Positions 44,831 through 52,680 of a stretch of 64,000 bases of DNA are shown in pieces. The translations under genes and the position numbers were made by a program. The stretch spans positions 48,025 through 112,024 of the forward strand of contig NZ_WYDP01000014.1 of NCBI RefSeq assembly GCF_009904055.1, given 5' to 3'. Source of the stretch: Rubellimicrobium sp. CFH 75288. GTDB lineage: Bacteria; Pseudomonadota; Alphaproteobacteria; Rhodobacterales; Rhodobacteraceae. The first letter of the stretch is position 1. Each line of letters starts with the position of its first letter. Under the pieces are notes generated by a model. It saw only the letters and a program-made list of their open reading frames with translations. It made no database searches and was not told the DNA's origin.

Positions 44831-45154
44831 TCACTCTCCGCCGCGGGCGGCCCACCAGGCGGCGTAGGGGGTGTTGCGGGCCATGCGGCGGTTCCAGTCG
44901 GGGGCGCCGTCGGTCCACCAGGGGTCCCCGCGTTCGCCCAGCGCGCGCTTGGCCGCGTCCACGCGGGCGCGGGCGGCGGCCGTGGCGGCGGGGTCGCCCT
45001 GCGCGGCGCGGACGGCGCGGCGGGCCGCCATCAGCTCGCCCACGAGGGCGGCGCGCGTCTCGGGCGGAAGCGCGGGGTCGGCGCGGCGCCACAGACGGCC
45101 GCGCACGACGATGTAGCGGCCGTCCGGCGTGACGGGGGGCCCTTGCGCGGTCAC
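44831..45154 (-). CDS. Conserved hypothetical protein coupled to tdh
   Basis: The 107-residue soluble protein has TPDGRYIVVRGRLWR near the N-terminus, a helical middle (ALVGELMAARRAVRAAQ) and the distinctive C-terminus ALGERGDPWWTDGAPDWNRR. I recall similar short proteins in other Proteobacteria annotated as hypothetical. Their function is not known to me. The start is GTG 45154, overlapping the tdh stop (GTGA), so it is made with threonine dehydrogenase. It has no signal peptide, membrane helix or cysteine. Confidence 0.75.
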   Translation of the reverse strand: MTAQGPPVTPDGRYIVVRGRLWRRADPALPPETRAALVGELMAARRAVRAAQGDPAATAAARARVDAAKRALGERGDPWWTDGAPDWNRRMARNTPYAAWWAARGGE

Positions 45155-46200
45155 GTCCAGTCGAGGACGACCTTGCCCGCCTCGCCCGCGCGCATGGCGG
45201 CGAAGCCCCGGGCGAATTCCTCGGCGGGCAGGCGGTGGGTGATGACGCCGCGCACGTCGAGCCCGTTCTCGAGCATGGCGATCATCTTGTACCAGGTCTC
45301 GAAGATCTCGCGGCCATAGACGCCCTTGATGGTGATGGCCTTGAAGACGATGCGGCTCCAGTCCACGGGGGACTTGCCGGGCGGGATGCCGAGAAGCGCG
45401 ATGCGCCCGCCCATCACGAGGCTGTCCACCATGGCGTCGAGCGCGGCCTGCGAGCCCGACATCTCGAGGCCCACGTCGAAGCCCTGCACCATGCCGAGGC
45501 GGCGGGCCACCTCGCGCAGGTCCTCGGCCGAGGGGTCCACGGCCACGGCGCCCGAGACGGCGCGGGCGAGCGCGCGGCGGCGGGGGTTGGGGTCGGTGAT
45601 GACGACATGGCGCGCGCCCACGTGGCGGGCCACGGCCGCGGCCATGATGCCGATGGGACCCGCCCCCGTGACCAGCACGTCCTCGCCCACGAGGTCGAAG
45701 GAGAGCGCGGTGTGGACGGCGTTGCCCAGGGGGTCGAGGATCGCCCCGATCTCGTCGTCGATGGCCTCGGGCAGGGGGACGGCGTTGAAGGCGGGCAGGC
45801 GGAGATAGTCGGCGAAGGCGCCGGGGACCTGCACGCCGATGCCGCGCGTCTCGGGGTCGAGGTGGAAGCGGCCCGACCGGCTCTGGCGCGAGGTGCGGCC
45901 GATCAGGTGCCCCTCGCCCGAGACGCGCATCCCCTCGTGCAGGTCGGGAAAGGCGGCGGGCACGTCGCGGCCGAGGGCGGCGATCGTGCCCGCGAATTCG
46001 TGCCCGATCACGAGCGGCAGCGGCACGGTGCGCGCGGCCCACTCGTCCCAGGACCAGATGTGGAGGTCCGTGCCGCAGAGCCCCGTGCGGCGCACGCGGA
46101 TCAGCACCTCGTCGGGGGCGGGATCGGGGACGGGCAGCTCGCGCAGCGCGAGACCCTCTCCGGGGGCCTCCTTGACGAGGGCGCGCATGGTGCGGGTCAT
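45151..46200 (-). CDS. tdh: L-threonine 3-dehydrogenase lacking the structural zinc site
   Basis: The 349-residue medium-chain dehydrogenase oxidises threonine to 2-amino-3-oxobutyrate for Kbl. Catalytic zinc ligands are present in GLCGTDLHIW and IGHEFAGT, and NAD binds at VTGAGPIGIMAA (near 173). MSGSQAALDAMVDSL and WYKMIAMLENGLDV are typical of Tdh. The structural-zinc loop, which in E. coli Tdh holds four cysteines after SGEGH, reads SGEGHLIGRTSRQSRSGRFH and has none. It overlaps kbl by ATGA. Confidence 0.94.
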   Translation of the reverse strand: MTRTMRALVKEAPGEGLALRELPVPDPAPDEVLIRVRRTGLCGTDLHIWSWDEWAARTVPLPLVIGHEFAGTIAALGRDVPAAFPDLHEGMRVSGEGHLIGRTSRQSRSGRFHLDPETRGIGVQVPGAFADYLRLPAFNAVPLPEAIDDEIGAILDPLGNAVHTALSFDLVGEDVLVTGAGPIGIMAAAVARHVGARHVVITDPNPRRRALARAVSGAVAVDPSAEDLREVARRLGMVQGFDVGLEMSGSQAALDAMVDSLVMGGRIALLGIPPGKSPVDWSRIVFKAITIKGVYGREIFETWYKMIAMLENGLDVRGVITHRLPAEEFARGFAAMRAGEAGKVVLDWT

Positions 46201-47387
46201 CGCAGGCCCGCCTCCTGCGCGGCGGATTCGAAGGCGGCCAGCGCCTCGGCCAGGTCGGCCTCGGAATGGGCGGCGCTCATCTGGGTGCGGATGCGGGCGG
46301 CCCCGCGGGGGACCACGGGAAAGAAGAAGCCGGGGGCGAGCACGCCGCGGTCCATGAGCGCGCGGGCCATGGCCTGGGCGGTGCCCGCCTCGCCCAGCAT
46401 GACGGGGACGATGGGATGCTCGCCGGGGATGAGCTCGAAGCCCGCGGCGGAGAGCCCCTCGCGCCAGCGCCGCGCGTTGGCGTGGAGGCGGGCGCGGCGG
46501 GCCTCGCCCTCGGGGCCCTCGGCGAGGTCGATGGCGGCGAGCGCCGCGGCGGTGACGGCCGGCGGCAGCGCGTTGGAGAAGAGATAGGGCCGGCCGCGCT
46601 GGCGCAGCAGGTCCACGACCGCGCGCGGCCCCGCGACGAAGCCCCCCAGCGCGCCGCCCAGCGCCTTGCCGAAGGTGCCGGTGACGATGTCGGGGCGCAC
46701 GCCCGCGCGCGGGCCGGTCCCCCGCCCCTCGGGCCCCACGAGGCCGGTGGCGTGGCAATCGTCCACCATCAGGAGCGCCCCCCAGCGGTCGCAGAGCGCG
46801 CGCATCTCGCGCAGGGGCGCGAACAGGCCGTCCATGCTGAACACCCCGTCGGTGGCCACGAGGACGAGCTCCGCCCCCCCCTCGCGCGCCTCGCGCAGGC
46901 GGGATTCGAGCGCGTCGAGGTCGGCGTTGGCGAAGCGCAGGCGGCGGGCCTTGGACAGGCGGATGCCGTCGATGATGGAGGCGTGGTTGAGCGCGTCCGA
47001 GACGACCGCGTCGCCCTCGCCCAGAAGGGGCTCGAACAGGGCGCCGTTGGCGTCGAAGCAGGCGGCGAAGAGGATCGCGTCCTCCGTGCCGACATAGGCG
47101 GCGACGCGGGCCTCGAGCGCCTTGTGGAGGTCCTGGGTGCCGCAGATGAAGCGCACGGAGGCGAGGCCCCAGCCGCGCTCCTCCATCGCCTCGCGCGCGG
47201 CGGCCTTGAGGGCGGGGTGGTCGGCGAGCCCGAGATAGTCGTTGGAGGACAGGTTGATCGCCGCCCGCCCGGAGGCCAGGCGCAGGCGCGGCCCCTGGGG
47301 CGAGGCGAGCACGGCCTCGTCCTTCCAGAGGCCCTCGGCGCGGATCGCCTCGAGCCGGTCGCGGACGGTCTCGAGCGGGTCGGGCAT
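46197..47387 (-). CDS. kbl: Glycine C-acetyltransferase (2-amino-3-ketobutyrate CoA ligase)
   Basis: The 396-residue alpha-oxoamine synthase splits 2-amino-3-oxobutyrate with CoA to glycine and acetyl-CoA. INLSSNDYLGLADHP is near 44. DALNHASIIDGIRLSKA, VDDCHATGLVGPEGRGTG and the PLP lysine in TGTFGKALGGALGGF (about residue 243) are present. FSNALPPAVTAAALAAI follows. ATG 47387 has GGAGG upstream. It heads the kbl-tdh-small-protein operon for threonine degradation and lies divergent from the RTX protein gene. Confidence 0.96.
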   Translation of the reverse strand: MPDPLETVRDRLEAIRAEGLWKDEAVLASPQGPRLRLASGRAAINLSSNDYLGLADHPALKAAAREAMEERGWGLASVRFICGTQDLHKALEARVAAYVGTEDAILFAACFDANGALFEPLLGEGDAVVSDALNHASIIDGIRLSKARRLRFANADLDALESRLREAREGGAELVLVATDGVFSMDGLFAPLREMRALCDRWGALLMVDDCHATGLVGPEGRGTGPRAGVRPDIVTGTFGKALGGALGGFVAGPRAVVDLLRQRGRPYLFSNALPPAVTAAALAAIDLAEGPEGEARRARLHANARRWREGLSAAGFELIPGEHPIVPVMLGEAGTAQAMARALMDRGVLAPGFFFPVVPRGAARIRTQMSAAHSEADLAEALAAFESAAQEAGLR

Positions 47388-47532
47388 GGCGCGGCCTCCG
47401 GGATGCGGACGGGCGGCAGGGTAGGGCGTCGGGCGGGCCGGGAAAAGGGCATTAACCCCCTTGTCCGGTTTGGCTGCGCGCCGGAGCGGGAGCCTGCTAG
47501 GCTCGGCCCCGGTTGCGGAGCGGAGGGCCGTC

Positions 47533-48456
47533 ATGCTGTCGCTGTTGGGCCTGGTCGGCCTTGCGCTGGGTGCCCTGGCCCTCGCTCCCGGATGGGGGCG
47601 GGTCGGCGACGGGGCGGAGGCCGACGACGACCGGATCGACGGCGAGGAGCCCGACACGATCCGCATCGACCTCGACGGTGCGGGCATGGAGGATCACGGG
47701 CCGCCGGAGCCGGACGGTGCGGCGGGGCCCGGGCCGCAGGGCGGCGACGGCGCCGACATCCTGTTCGGGACCGATCGCGACGACATGATCGACGGGCGGG
47801 ATGGGGCGGACTTTCTCGACGGGGGCGGCGGCGACGACCGGATGGAGGGGGGCCGGGGCGACGACGCGCTGCACGGGGTGGCGGGCGACGACAGGCTGGG
47901 TGGCGGGCCGGGGGACGATCTGCTCGCCGGGCATGGCGGCGACGACGACCTCGACGGCGGCGAGGGCGACGACAGCCTCTGGGGCGGCGAGGGCGACGAC
48001 ACCCTCCGGGGCGGCGACGGGACCGATGCCCTGCTGGGCGGAGCGGGCGACGACCGTCTGACCGGAGGCGCGGGCGAGGACGCGATGCAGGGGGGCTATG
48101 GCGACGACATCCTCGACGGGCGCGAGGACGCCCGGCAGGAGCGCGACGCCCTCAACGGCGGCGACGGCGACGATCGCCTGCTGGCCGGAGCGGGCGACCA
48201 TCTCCACGGGGGCGCAGGCGCGGACCGGTTCGGCCTGTCGCTGCCGCACATGACCGGCGGGCCTGCCGTGATCGAGGATTTCGACCCGCGCGAGGACGTG
48301 CTGCTGGTGCTGCACGCGCCGGGCGCGACCCCGCCCGTGCTGGCCTGGCAGGCCGGGCCCGAGGGGGCAGTGCTGCTGGCGGACGGCAGGGCGGTCGCCC
48401 TGCTGCGCGGCGTGGCGTCGGTCGATCCGGGCGCGGTGCGGCTGGAGGCGGGCTGA
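47533..48456 (+). CDS. RTX calcium-binding repeat protein with N-terminal membrane segment
   Basis: The 307-residue acidic protein starts with a hydrophobic helix (MLSLLGLVGLALGALALAPGW in part) and an Asp/Glu-rich linker. About fourteen tandem nonapeptides of the GGxGxDxLx type follow (about residues 70-215; e.g. GGEGDDSLWGGEGDDTLRGG), which bind Ca2+ and form a beta-roll. A C-terminal domain (about 225-307) has TGGPAVIEDFDPREDVLLVL, a common end module of RTX proteins. No protease or lipase domain is present. ATG 47533 has GGAGGGC upstream. An RTX protein starting with a membrane helix differs from normal type I secreted forms. Confidence 0.85.
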   Translation: MLSLLGLVGLALGALALAPGWGRVGDGAEADDDRIDGEEPDTIRIDLDGAGMEDHGPPEPDGAAGPGPQGGDGADILFGTDRDDMIDGRDGADFLDGGGGDDRMEGGRGDDALHGVAGDDRLGGGPGDDLLAGHGGDDDLDGGEGDDSLWGGEGDDTLRGGDGTDALLGGAGDDRLTGGAGEDAMQGGYGDDILDGREDARQERDALNGGDGDDRLLAGAGDHLHGGAGADRFGLSLPHMTGGPAVIEDFDPREDVLLVLHAPGATPPVLAWQAGPEGAVLLADGRAVALLRGVASVDPGAVRLEAG

Positions 48457-48472
48457 GCCGGCCTGTGCGATC

Positions 48473-48508
48473 GGGGCGTGCAGCCCCTCGGGCGGCCGGT
48501 CCGCCGGC
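48473..48508 (+). terminator. Two small hairpins after the RTX gene
   Basis: GGGGC-GTGCA-GCCCC (48473-48487) and GCCGG-TCCG-CCGGC (48495-48508, followed by TT) stand 17 and 39 bases after the stop codon. They are probably the transcript end. No long T-run is present. Confidence 0.4.
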
Positions 48509-48686
48509 TTCGGGTGCTTGCCCCCTCGCGCGCGCGATGCCATGATGCGACCGGGCTTGCGGCGATGGCGTCGCCGCAGGAGCCGCTGGGCTCCGGGTGC
48601 CTGCGGGGACGACCCCGCTCCGTCCTGTACGCCGGGACCTTTCGGGGTCCGGCGCCGGTTCGGACCCCCTGCCAAGGGTCTGCACC

Positions 48687-49934
48687 ATGAACGCCATCGA
48701 CACCGCCGCCGCCGTTCCCTCCTTCGGAGACCGCGCGCGGCCCGCCTTCTACCGCTTCCGGCAGGGCGAGCGCGTCCTGCCCTTCGCCCCCGAGGAATAC
48801 GACGCGCGCCTCAGGGGTCTGCGCGCAGCCATGGAGGAGGCGGGGGTGCAGGTGGCGCTGCTCACCTCCATGCACAATGTCGCCTATTACTCGGGCTTCC
48901 TCTATTGCTCGTTCGGGCGGCCCTATGCGCTGGTCGTCACCGCAGGGGGCGCGGTCACGATCAGCGCGGGCATCGACGCGGCCCAGCCCTGGCGGCGCGG
49001 GCACGGCGACAACCTGATCTATTCGGACTGGGCGCGGGACAATTTCTGGCGCGCGGTCGCCCATGTCGCCGGGCGCGGCCGGACGGTGGGCGTCGAGGAG
49101 GATCACCTGACGCTCGCCGCCTCCGCGCGGCTGGATGCCTTTCTCGCCCCGGCCCGGCGCGTCGATCTGGCCCCCGCGACGATGCGCCAGCGGATGCGCA
49201 AGTCGCCCGCGGAGATCGCGCTGATCCGCGAGGGGGCGGCGGTGGCCGATGCCGGCGGCTACGCGATCCGCGAGGCGGTGCGCGTGGGCGCGCGCGAGAT
49301 CGACGTGGCCATGGCGGGCCGCGACGCGATGGAGGCCGAGATCGCCCGCCGCTTTCCCGAGGCCGAGTACCGCGACACCTGGGTGTGGTTCCAGTCCGGG
49401 ATCAACACGGACGGCGCGCACAACCCGGTCACCGCGCGGGTCATCCGGGCGGGCGACATCCTGTCGCTCAACTGCTTTCCGATGATCTCGGGCTATTACA
49501 CCGCGCTCGAGCGGACGCTGTTCGCGCGCGAGGTGGACCCGGCCTCGCTCGCGATCTGGGAAGCCAATGTCGCCACCCACGAACTGGGGCTGAGCCTGCT
49601 GCGGCCGGGCCTCTCCTGCGCGGAGGTGACGGCGCGGCTCAACGCCCATCTGGAGGAGCGGGACCTGCTGCGGTGGCGGACCTTCGGCTACGGCCATTCC
49701 TTCGGGATCCTGTCGCATTACTACGGCCGCGAGGCGGGGCTGGAGCTGCGCGAGGACATCGAGACCGTGCTCGAGCCCGGGCATGTCGTCTCCATGGAGC
49801 CGATGCTGACGATCCCCGAGGGGATGCCGGGTGCGGGCGGCTACCGCGAGCATGACATCCTCGTGATCACCGAGGACGGGGCCGAGAACATCACGAAATA
49901 TCCTTATGGGCCGGGCTTCAACGTGGTGGGTTAG
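48687..49934 (+). CDS. Creatinase (creatine amidinohydrolase)
   Basis: The 415-residue M24-fold enzyme hydrolyses creatine to sarcosine and urea. The catalytic histidine lies in WFQSGINTDGAHNPVTARV (near residue 244). FPMISGYYTALERTLF, GYGHSFGILSHYYGREAGLE and SMEPMLTIPEGMPGAGGYRE (in part) follow the Pseudomonas creatinase pattern closely. In this family the metal ligands of M24 peptidases are lost. DddP (DMSP lyase) is a relative, but these motifs favour creatinase. Sarcosine oxidase and urease genes are not in the window. A 230-base leader contains stable hairpins (48558-48576, 48603-48618 and 48630-48654). Confidence 0.88.
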   Translation: MNAIDTAAAVPSFGDRARPAFYRFRQGERVLPFAPEEYDARLRGLRAAMEEAGVQVALLTSMHNVAYYSGFLYCSFGRPYALVVTAGGAVTISAGIDAAQPWRRGHGDNLIYSDWARDNFWRAVAHVAGRGRTVGVEEDHLTLAASARLDAFLAPARRVDLAPATMRQRMRKSPAEIALIREGAAVADAGGYAIREAVRVGAREIDVAMAGRDAMEAEIARRFPEAEYRDTWVWFQSGINTDGAHNPVTARVIRAGDILSLNCFPMISGYYTALERTLFAREVDPASLAIWEANVATHELGLSLLRPGLSCAEVTARLNAHLEERDLLRWRTFGYGHSFGILSHYYGREAGLELREDIETVLEPGHVVSMEPMLTIPEGMPGAGGYREHDILVITEDGAENITKYPYGPGFNVVG

Positions 49935-49971
49935 GGCCGCCGCATCGCCGCCTCGCCGGGCCGGGGGCGGA

Positions 49972-49999
49972 TTGCGCCTCCGGTTCAGGCTGTTAGTCT
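49972..49999 (+). promoter_or_regulatory. Possible promoter of the L,D-transpeptidase gene
   Basis: TTGCGC (49972-49977) and TAGTCT (49994-49999) are 16 bases apart. They precede the ATG at 50033 by 34 bases. This is weak evidence in a GC-rich genome. Confidence 0.3.
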
Positions 50000-50032
50000 G
50001 CGCCGAAACGCCTTCTGCCAAAGGACGTCACC

Positions 50033-51013
50033 ATGGCTGTTCCGTTTGCCGGCGCCGCGGGCGCGCGCGCCCTGGGCCTTGTGGCCGCCCTGTCCCTCGC
50101 CGCCTGCGCCCCCCGCCCGCCGGCCGAACCGGTCGTCCAGGATGTCATCATCGGCGGTGTGCCCGCCTCGCAGATCGTGCCTGGCTACGGCCTCATCGAG
50201 GACGGCGAGTACACGCTGCCCCCCGTGCCGCCCGGCTATCTCGAGGGCGTGAACCGCCGCGCCTTCGTGCCCTATCGCGGCAACGAGCCGCCCGGCACGA
50301 TCGAGATCGACCCGCACGCCAAGTTCCTCTACTGGGTCGAGCCGGGGGGGATGGCCTGGCGCTATCCCATCGCGGTCGGCCGCGAGGGTCTGGGCATGAG
50401 CGGGCGCACCACGGTGGGGCGCAAGGCGCGCTGGCCGGGCTGGACGCCCACCGCCAACATGCTGCGCCGCGAGCCCGAGGTGTACGGCCCCTTCGCCGGC
50501 GGCGTGCCGGGCGGCCTGCAATCGCCCATGGGCGCCCGCGCGCTCTATCTCTACCGCGGCGGGCGCGACACGTTCTATCGCATCCACGGCACCAACGACC
50601 TGAGCTCGATCGGCAATTCCGGCTCGGCCGGCTGCATCCGGATGTTCAATCACGACGTGATCGACCTCTACGAGAAGGTGCCGAACGGCACCCAGGTGGT
50701 CGTGCGGACGCTCGAGGATTCCATCCGCATCGAGGGGCCGCTGATGGCCAATCGCGGCATCACCCTGCCGCCCTTCTTCGTGACCCCGGGCGATCTCGTC
50801 TCGGGCGGGCCGGGCCAGCGGCCGCCCGTGCCGCAGGCGATGGTCCCCGAGATGTATTACGGCAACCCTGCCGCCCAAGCCGGTGTGGCCTATATCCCCG
50901 ACGAATCCGACGCGGCGATCGCGGCGGCGCTGGGGGTCGAGCCGCCGCCCGGCACGCCGATGCCCGCCACCGATCCGCTGATCGACGCCCAGCTGCGCGC
51001 GGCCGGCTTCTGA
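50033..51013 (+). CDS. L,D-transpeptidase lipoprotein
   Basis: The 326-residue YkuD-domain protein has a lipobox LSLAACAP (Cys about 25). The catalytic domain (about 80-230) contains FLYWVEPGGMAWRYPIAVGR (in part), the histidine in YRIHGTNDLSSIG and the nucleophile cysteine in SGSAGCIRMFNHDV (near 202). It probably makes 3-3 peptidoglycan crosslinks or attaches envelope proteins. The tail (about 235-326) is Pro-rich. It ends 5 bases before the stop of the convergent cupin gene. Confidence 0.93.
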   Translation: MAVPFAGAAGARALGLVAALSLAACAPRPPAEPVVQDVIIGGVPASQIVPGYGLIEDGEYTLPPVPPGYLEGVNRRAFVPYRGNEPPGTIEIDPHAKFLYWVEPGGMAWRYPIAVGREGLGMSGRTTVGRKARWPGWTPTANMLRREPEVYGPFAGGVPGGLQSPMGARALYLYRGGRDTFYRIHGTNDLSSIGNSGSAGCIRMFNHDVIDLYEKVPNGTQVVVRTLEDSIRIEGPLMANRGITLPPFFVTPGDLVSGGPGQRPPVPQAMVPEMYYGNPAAQAGVAYIPDESDAAIAAALGVEPPPGTPMPATDPLIDAQLRAAGF

Positions 51014-51018
51014 CGGGC

Positions 51019-51363
51019 TCACAGGAGCACGACGTAGTCCTTGACCGTGGTCTCCAGAACCTCCCAGGTGCCGCGAAAGCCCGGGCGGATCACGAAACTG
51101 TCGCCCGCGCGGACGATCCGCGCGGCACCCCCCTCTTCCGTGATGACGGACAGGCCCTCGACGATGCGGCAATATTCCCACTCGTCATAGGCGATGCGCC
51201 ACTTGCCCGGCGTGCTCTGCCACAGGCCACAATGAAGCCCTTCGCGCTCCTCGCTGTTCCAGGTGGTGAAGACCGGGTCGCCCGCGATGACCCGGTCGCG
51301 GGGGGGACGGGAGGTTTCGGGCGCAGCCGCGTTGCGCGACAGGAAATGGAACAGCTCGGCCAT
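51019..51363 (-). CDS. Cupin-domain protein (DUF861/ureidoglycine-type)
   Basis: The 114-residue single cupin has GLWQSTPGKWRIAYDEWEYCR (in part) as its first motif, VIRAG-like ARIVRAGDSFVIRPGFRGTWE as its second, and EVLETTVKDYVVLL at the end. This resembles the cupin_3 group that often handles small organic substrates. AAGGAGG precedes ATG 51363. It is convergent with the L,D-transpeptidase gene. Its partner and substrate are unknown. Confidence 0.8.
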   Translation of the reverse strand: MAELFHFLSRNAAAPETSRPPRDRVIAGDPVFTTWNSEEREGLHCGLWQSTPGKWRIAYDEWEYCRIVEGLSVITEEGGAARIVRAGDSFVIRPGFRGTWEVLETTVKDYVVLL

Positions 51364-51541
51364 CGCCGCACCCTCCTTGACCCCGCGCCCCGCCGGCAGG
51401 CGAATCACGCGTGACGCGCCTCTCGCCGGTGCGCTAGAGGGGGAGATACCACGGATCGCGCGCCGCGCGAGGGTGGGCAGGATGGAGGCGCGCCATGGTC
51501 CGTCGCGGGAGCGGTCCGAGCCGAAGGGGCAGGGGCGTCGC

Positions 51542-51886
51542 GTGACCGGCTGGTTCGCCGACGGGCTGCTGGTGCCGGCGATCGCCCTGGCCGCGCTGGG
51601 ATGGGTCGTCCCGCGGCTGCTGGCGCGGATCTGGCCGGAGGGGGTACTGGCGCTCCTTGCCCTCGCCTTTGCGGCCGCGGTCGCGATGACCGGCGTGGCG
51701 ATGGGATTCTTCCTGCTCCTCTACCTGTGGCAGGGGGTGCCGCTCGCGGATCTCGCGGCGGCGGGATGGGGGCCGCTCCTGCGGCAACTGGCGCGGCTCG
51801 GCCTGATCTCGGCGCTGCTCTGGGCGCCGCTCCTCCTGCTGTCGGTGATGGGCCTGCCCCGTCGCTGGAGGACGCGGACCTGGTGA
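51542..51886 (+). CDS. Small membrane protein of unknown function
   Basis: The 114-residue protein has three to four membrane helices (GLLVPAIALAALGWVVPRLLA, VLALLALAFAAAVAMTGVA, FFLLLYLWQGV and GLISALLWAPLLLLSVMGL, in part). A cytosolic Arg-rich end RRWRTRTW follows. The start GTG 51542 puts the first helix at the N-terminus. An in-frame ATG at 51482 would add 20 hydrophilic residues. It lies 126 bases before the DUF1523 gene on the same strand. I do not recognise it. Confidence 0.6.
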   Translation: MTGWFADGLLVPAIALAALGWVVPRLLARIWPEGVLALLALAFAAAVAMTGVAMGFFLLLYLWQGVPLADLAAAGWGPLLRQLARLGLISALLWAPLLLLSVMGLPRRWRTRTW

Positions 51887-52012
51887 GGGGGCAGGACCGA
51901 AGCGGGTTCCGGGCCGCCTGCCGCCGAAGGGCGCGACAGCGGCCGCCGGAGGCCATGGCGTCCCGGCCTGTGGTGCTTTACGTCCTTGGCCGAGGCTGAG
52001 AGGGAATGGGCG

Positions 52013-52618
52013 ATGCGCGTCGTCAAATGGGTGCTGGCGGTCCTGGTCGTGGCGGTGGCGGGCGCGTTCCTGCATTATGTGCTGCCCAAGCGCGAGGTGG
52101 TCACGATCACCTCGGCCTACAACCGCTTCGTCGAGCCGGGCGAGATCCGCGGCCTGCGGTCGCTGGGCCGCACGCAGGCGCAGGCCGGCCGGCCGGGGGT
52201 GGACGTGTTCTTCATCAACGCGCGCAGCCGCACGGGCCGGCTGATGGAGTTCCGCAACGAGGACACGGGCTTCGGCTTTCCGCCCTATTTCAAGTTCAAC
52301 AGCGCCACGCTGCACAACCGCGCGCAGGAGGCGGTGAGCACGCCCGACAACCCGCGCTGGATGGTGATCCGCTATTACGGCTGGCGGGTGCCGTTCCTGT
52401 CCATGTTCCCCAACGCCGTGGGCCTCGAGCCCGCCGAGAGCCGCGACATGCGGCTGATCCCGTGGTTCAACATCGTCGTCCTGACGCTGCTGGCCGCCCT
52501 GATCTGGGCCGTCTGGGCGCGGGTCCGGCGCTGGCGCCGCCGCCGCATGGACCCGGTGGCCGAATCCTGGCGCACCGAGTCCGAGCGGCGCCGGGGCTGG
52601 GCGTTCTGGCGACGCTGA
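52013..52618 (+). CDS. DUF1523-family membrane protein
   Basis: The 201-residue protein has one N-terminal membrane helix (about 4-24) and another near 150-168, with a soluble middle domain (REVVTITSAYNRFVEPGEIR, VDVFFINARSRTGRLMEFRN and YGWRVPFLSMFPNAVGLEPA, in part). It fits the DUF1523 pattern seen in Rhodobacterales, function unknown. ATG 52013 is preferred because an in-frame TTG at 51986 has no RBS. It lies 62 bases before the ThDP enzyme. Confidence 0.8.
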   Translation: MRVVKWVLAVLVVAVAGAFLHYVLPKREVVTITSAYNRFVEPGEIRGLRSLGRTQAQAGRPGVDVFFINARSRTGRLMEFRNEDTGFGFPPYFKFNSATLHNRAQEAVSTPDNPRWMVIRYYGWRVPFLSMFPNAVGLEPAESRDMRLIPWFNIVVLTLLAALIWAVWARVRRWRRRRMDPVAESWRTESERRRGWAFWRR

Positions 52619-52680
52619 GCGGGGCCTTGCCGCGGCCGGCCGGGGCGGCCAAGGTGCCGCGCGGGCCGAAGGGGGCAAAC

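Noticed and set aside
45121..47460. kbl-tdh considered as a biosynthetic aminotransferase-type (bioF) locus.
   Set aside because: The tdh partner and the residues of the oxoamine synthase fit threonine degradation. No biotin genes are present.
47750..48230. Tandem repeated DNA that might be taken for a repeat array.
   Set aside because: The period is 27 bases and it encodes the GGxGxDxLx nonapeptides of the RTX protein. It is coding and not CRISPR.
48603..48618. A stem with ACGA tetraloop (GCGGGG-ACGA-CCCCGC) like one half of a guanidine-II riboswitch.
   Set aside because: That class needs two such hairpins with ACGR loops. The neighbouring stems have different loops, so one match in GC-rich DNA is not enough.
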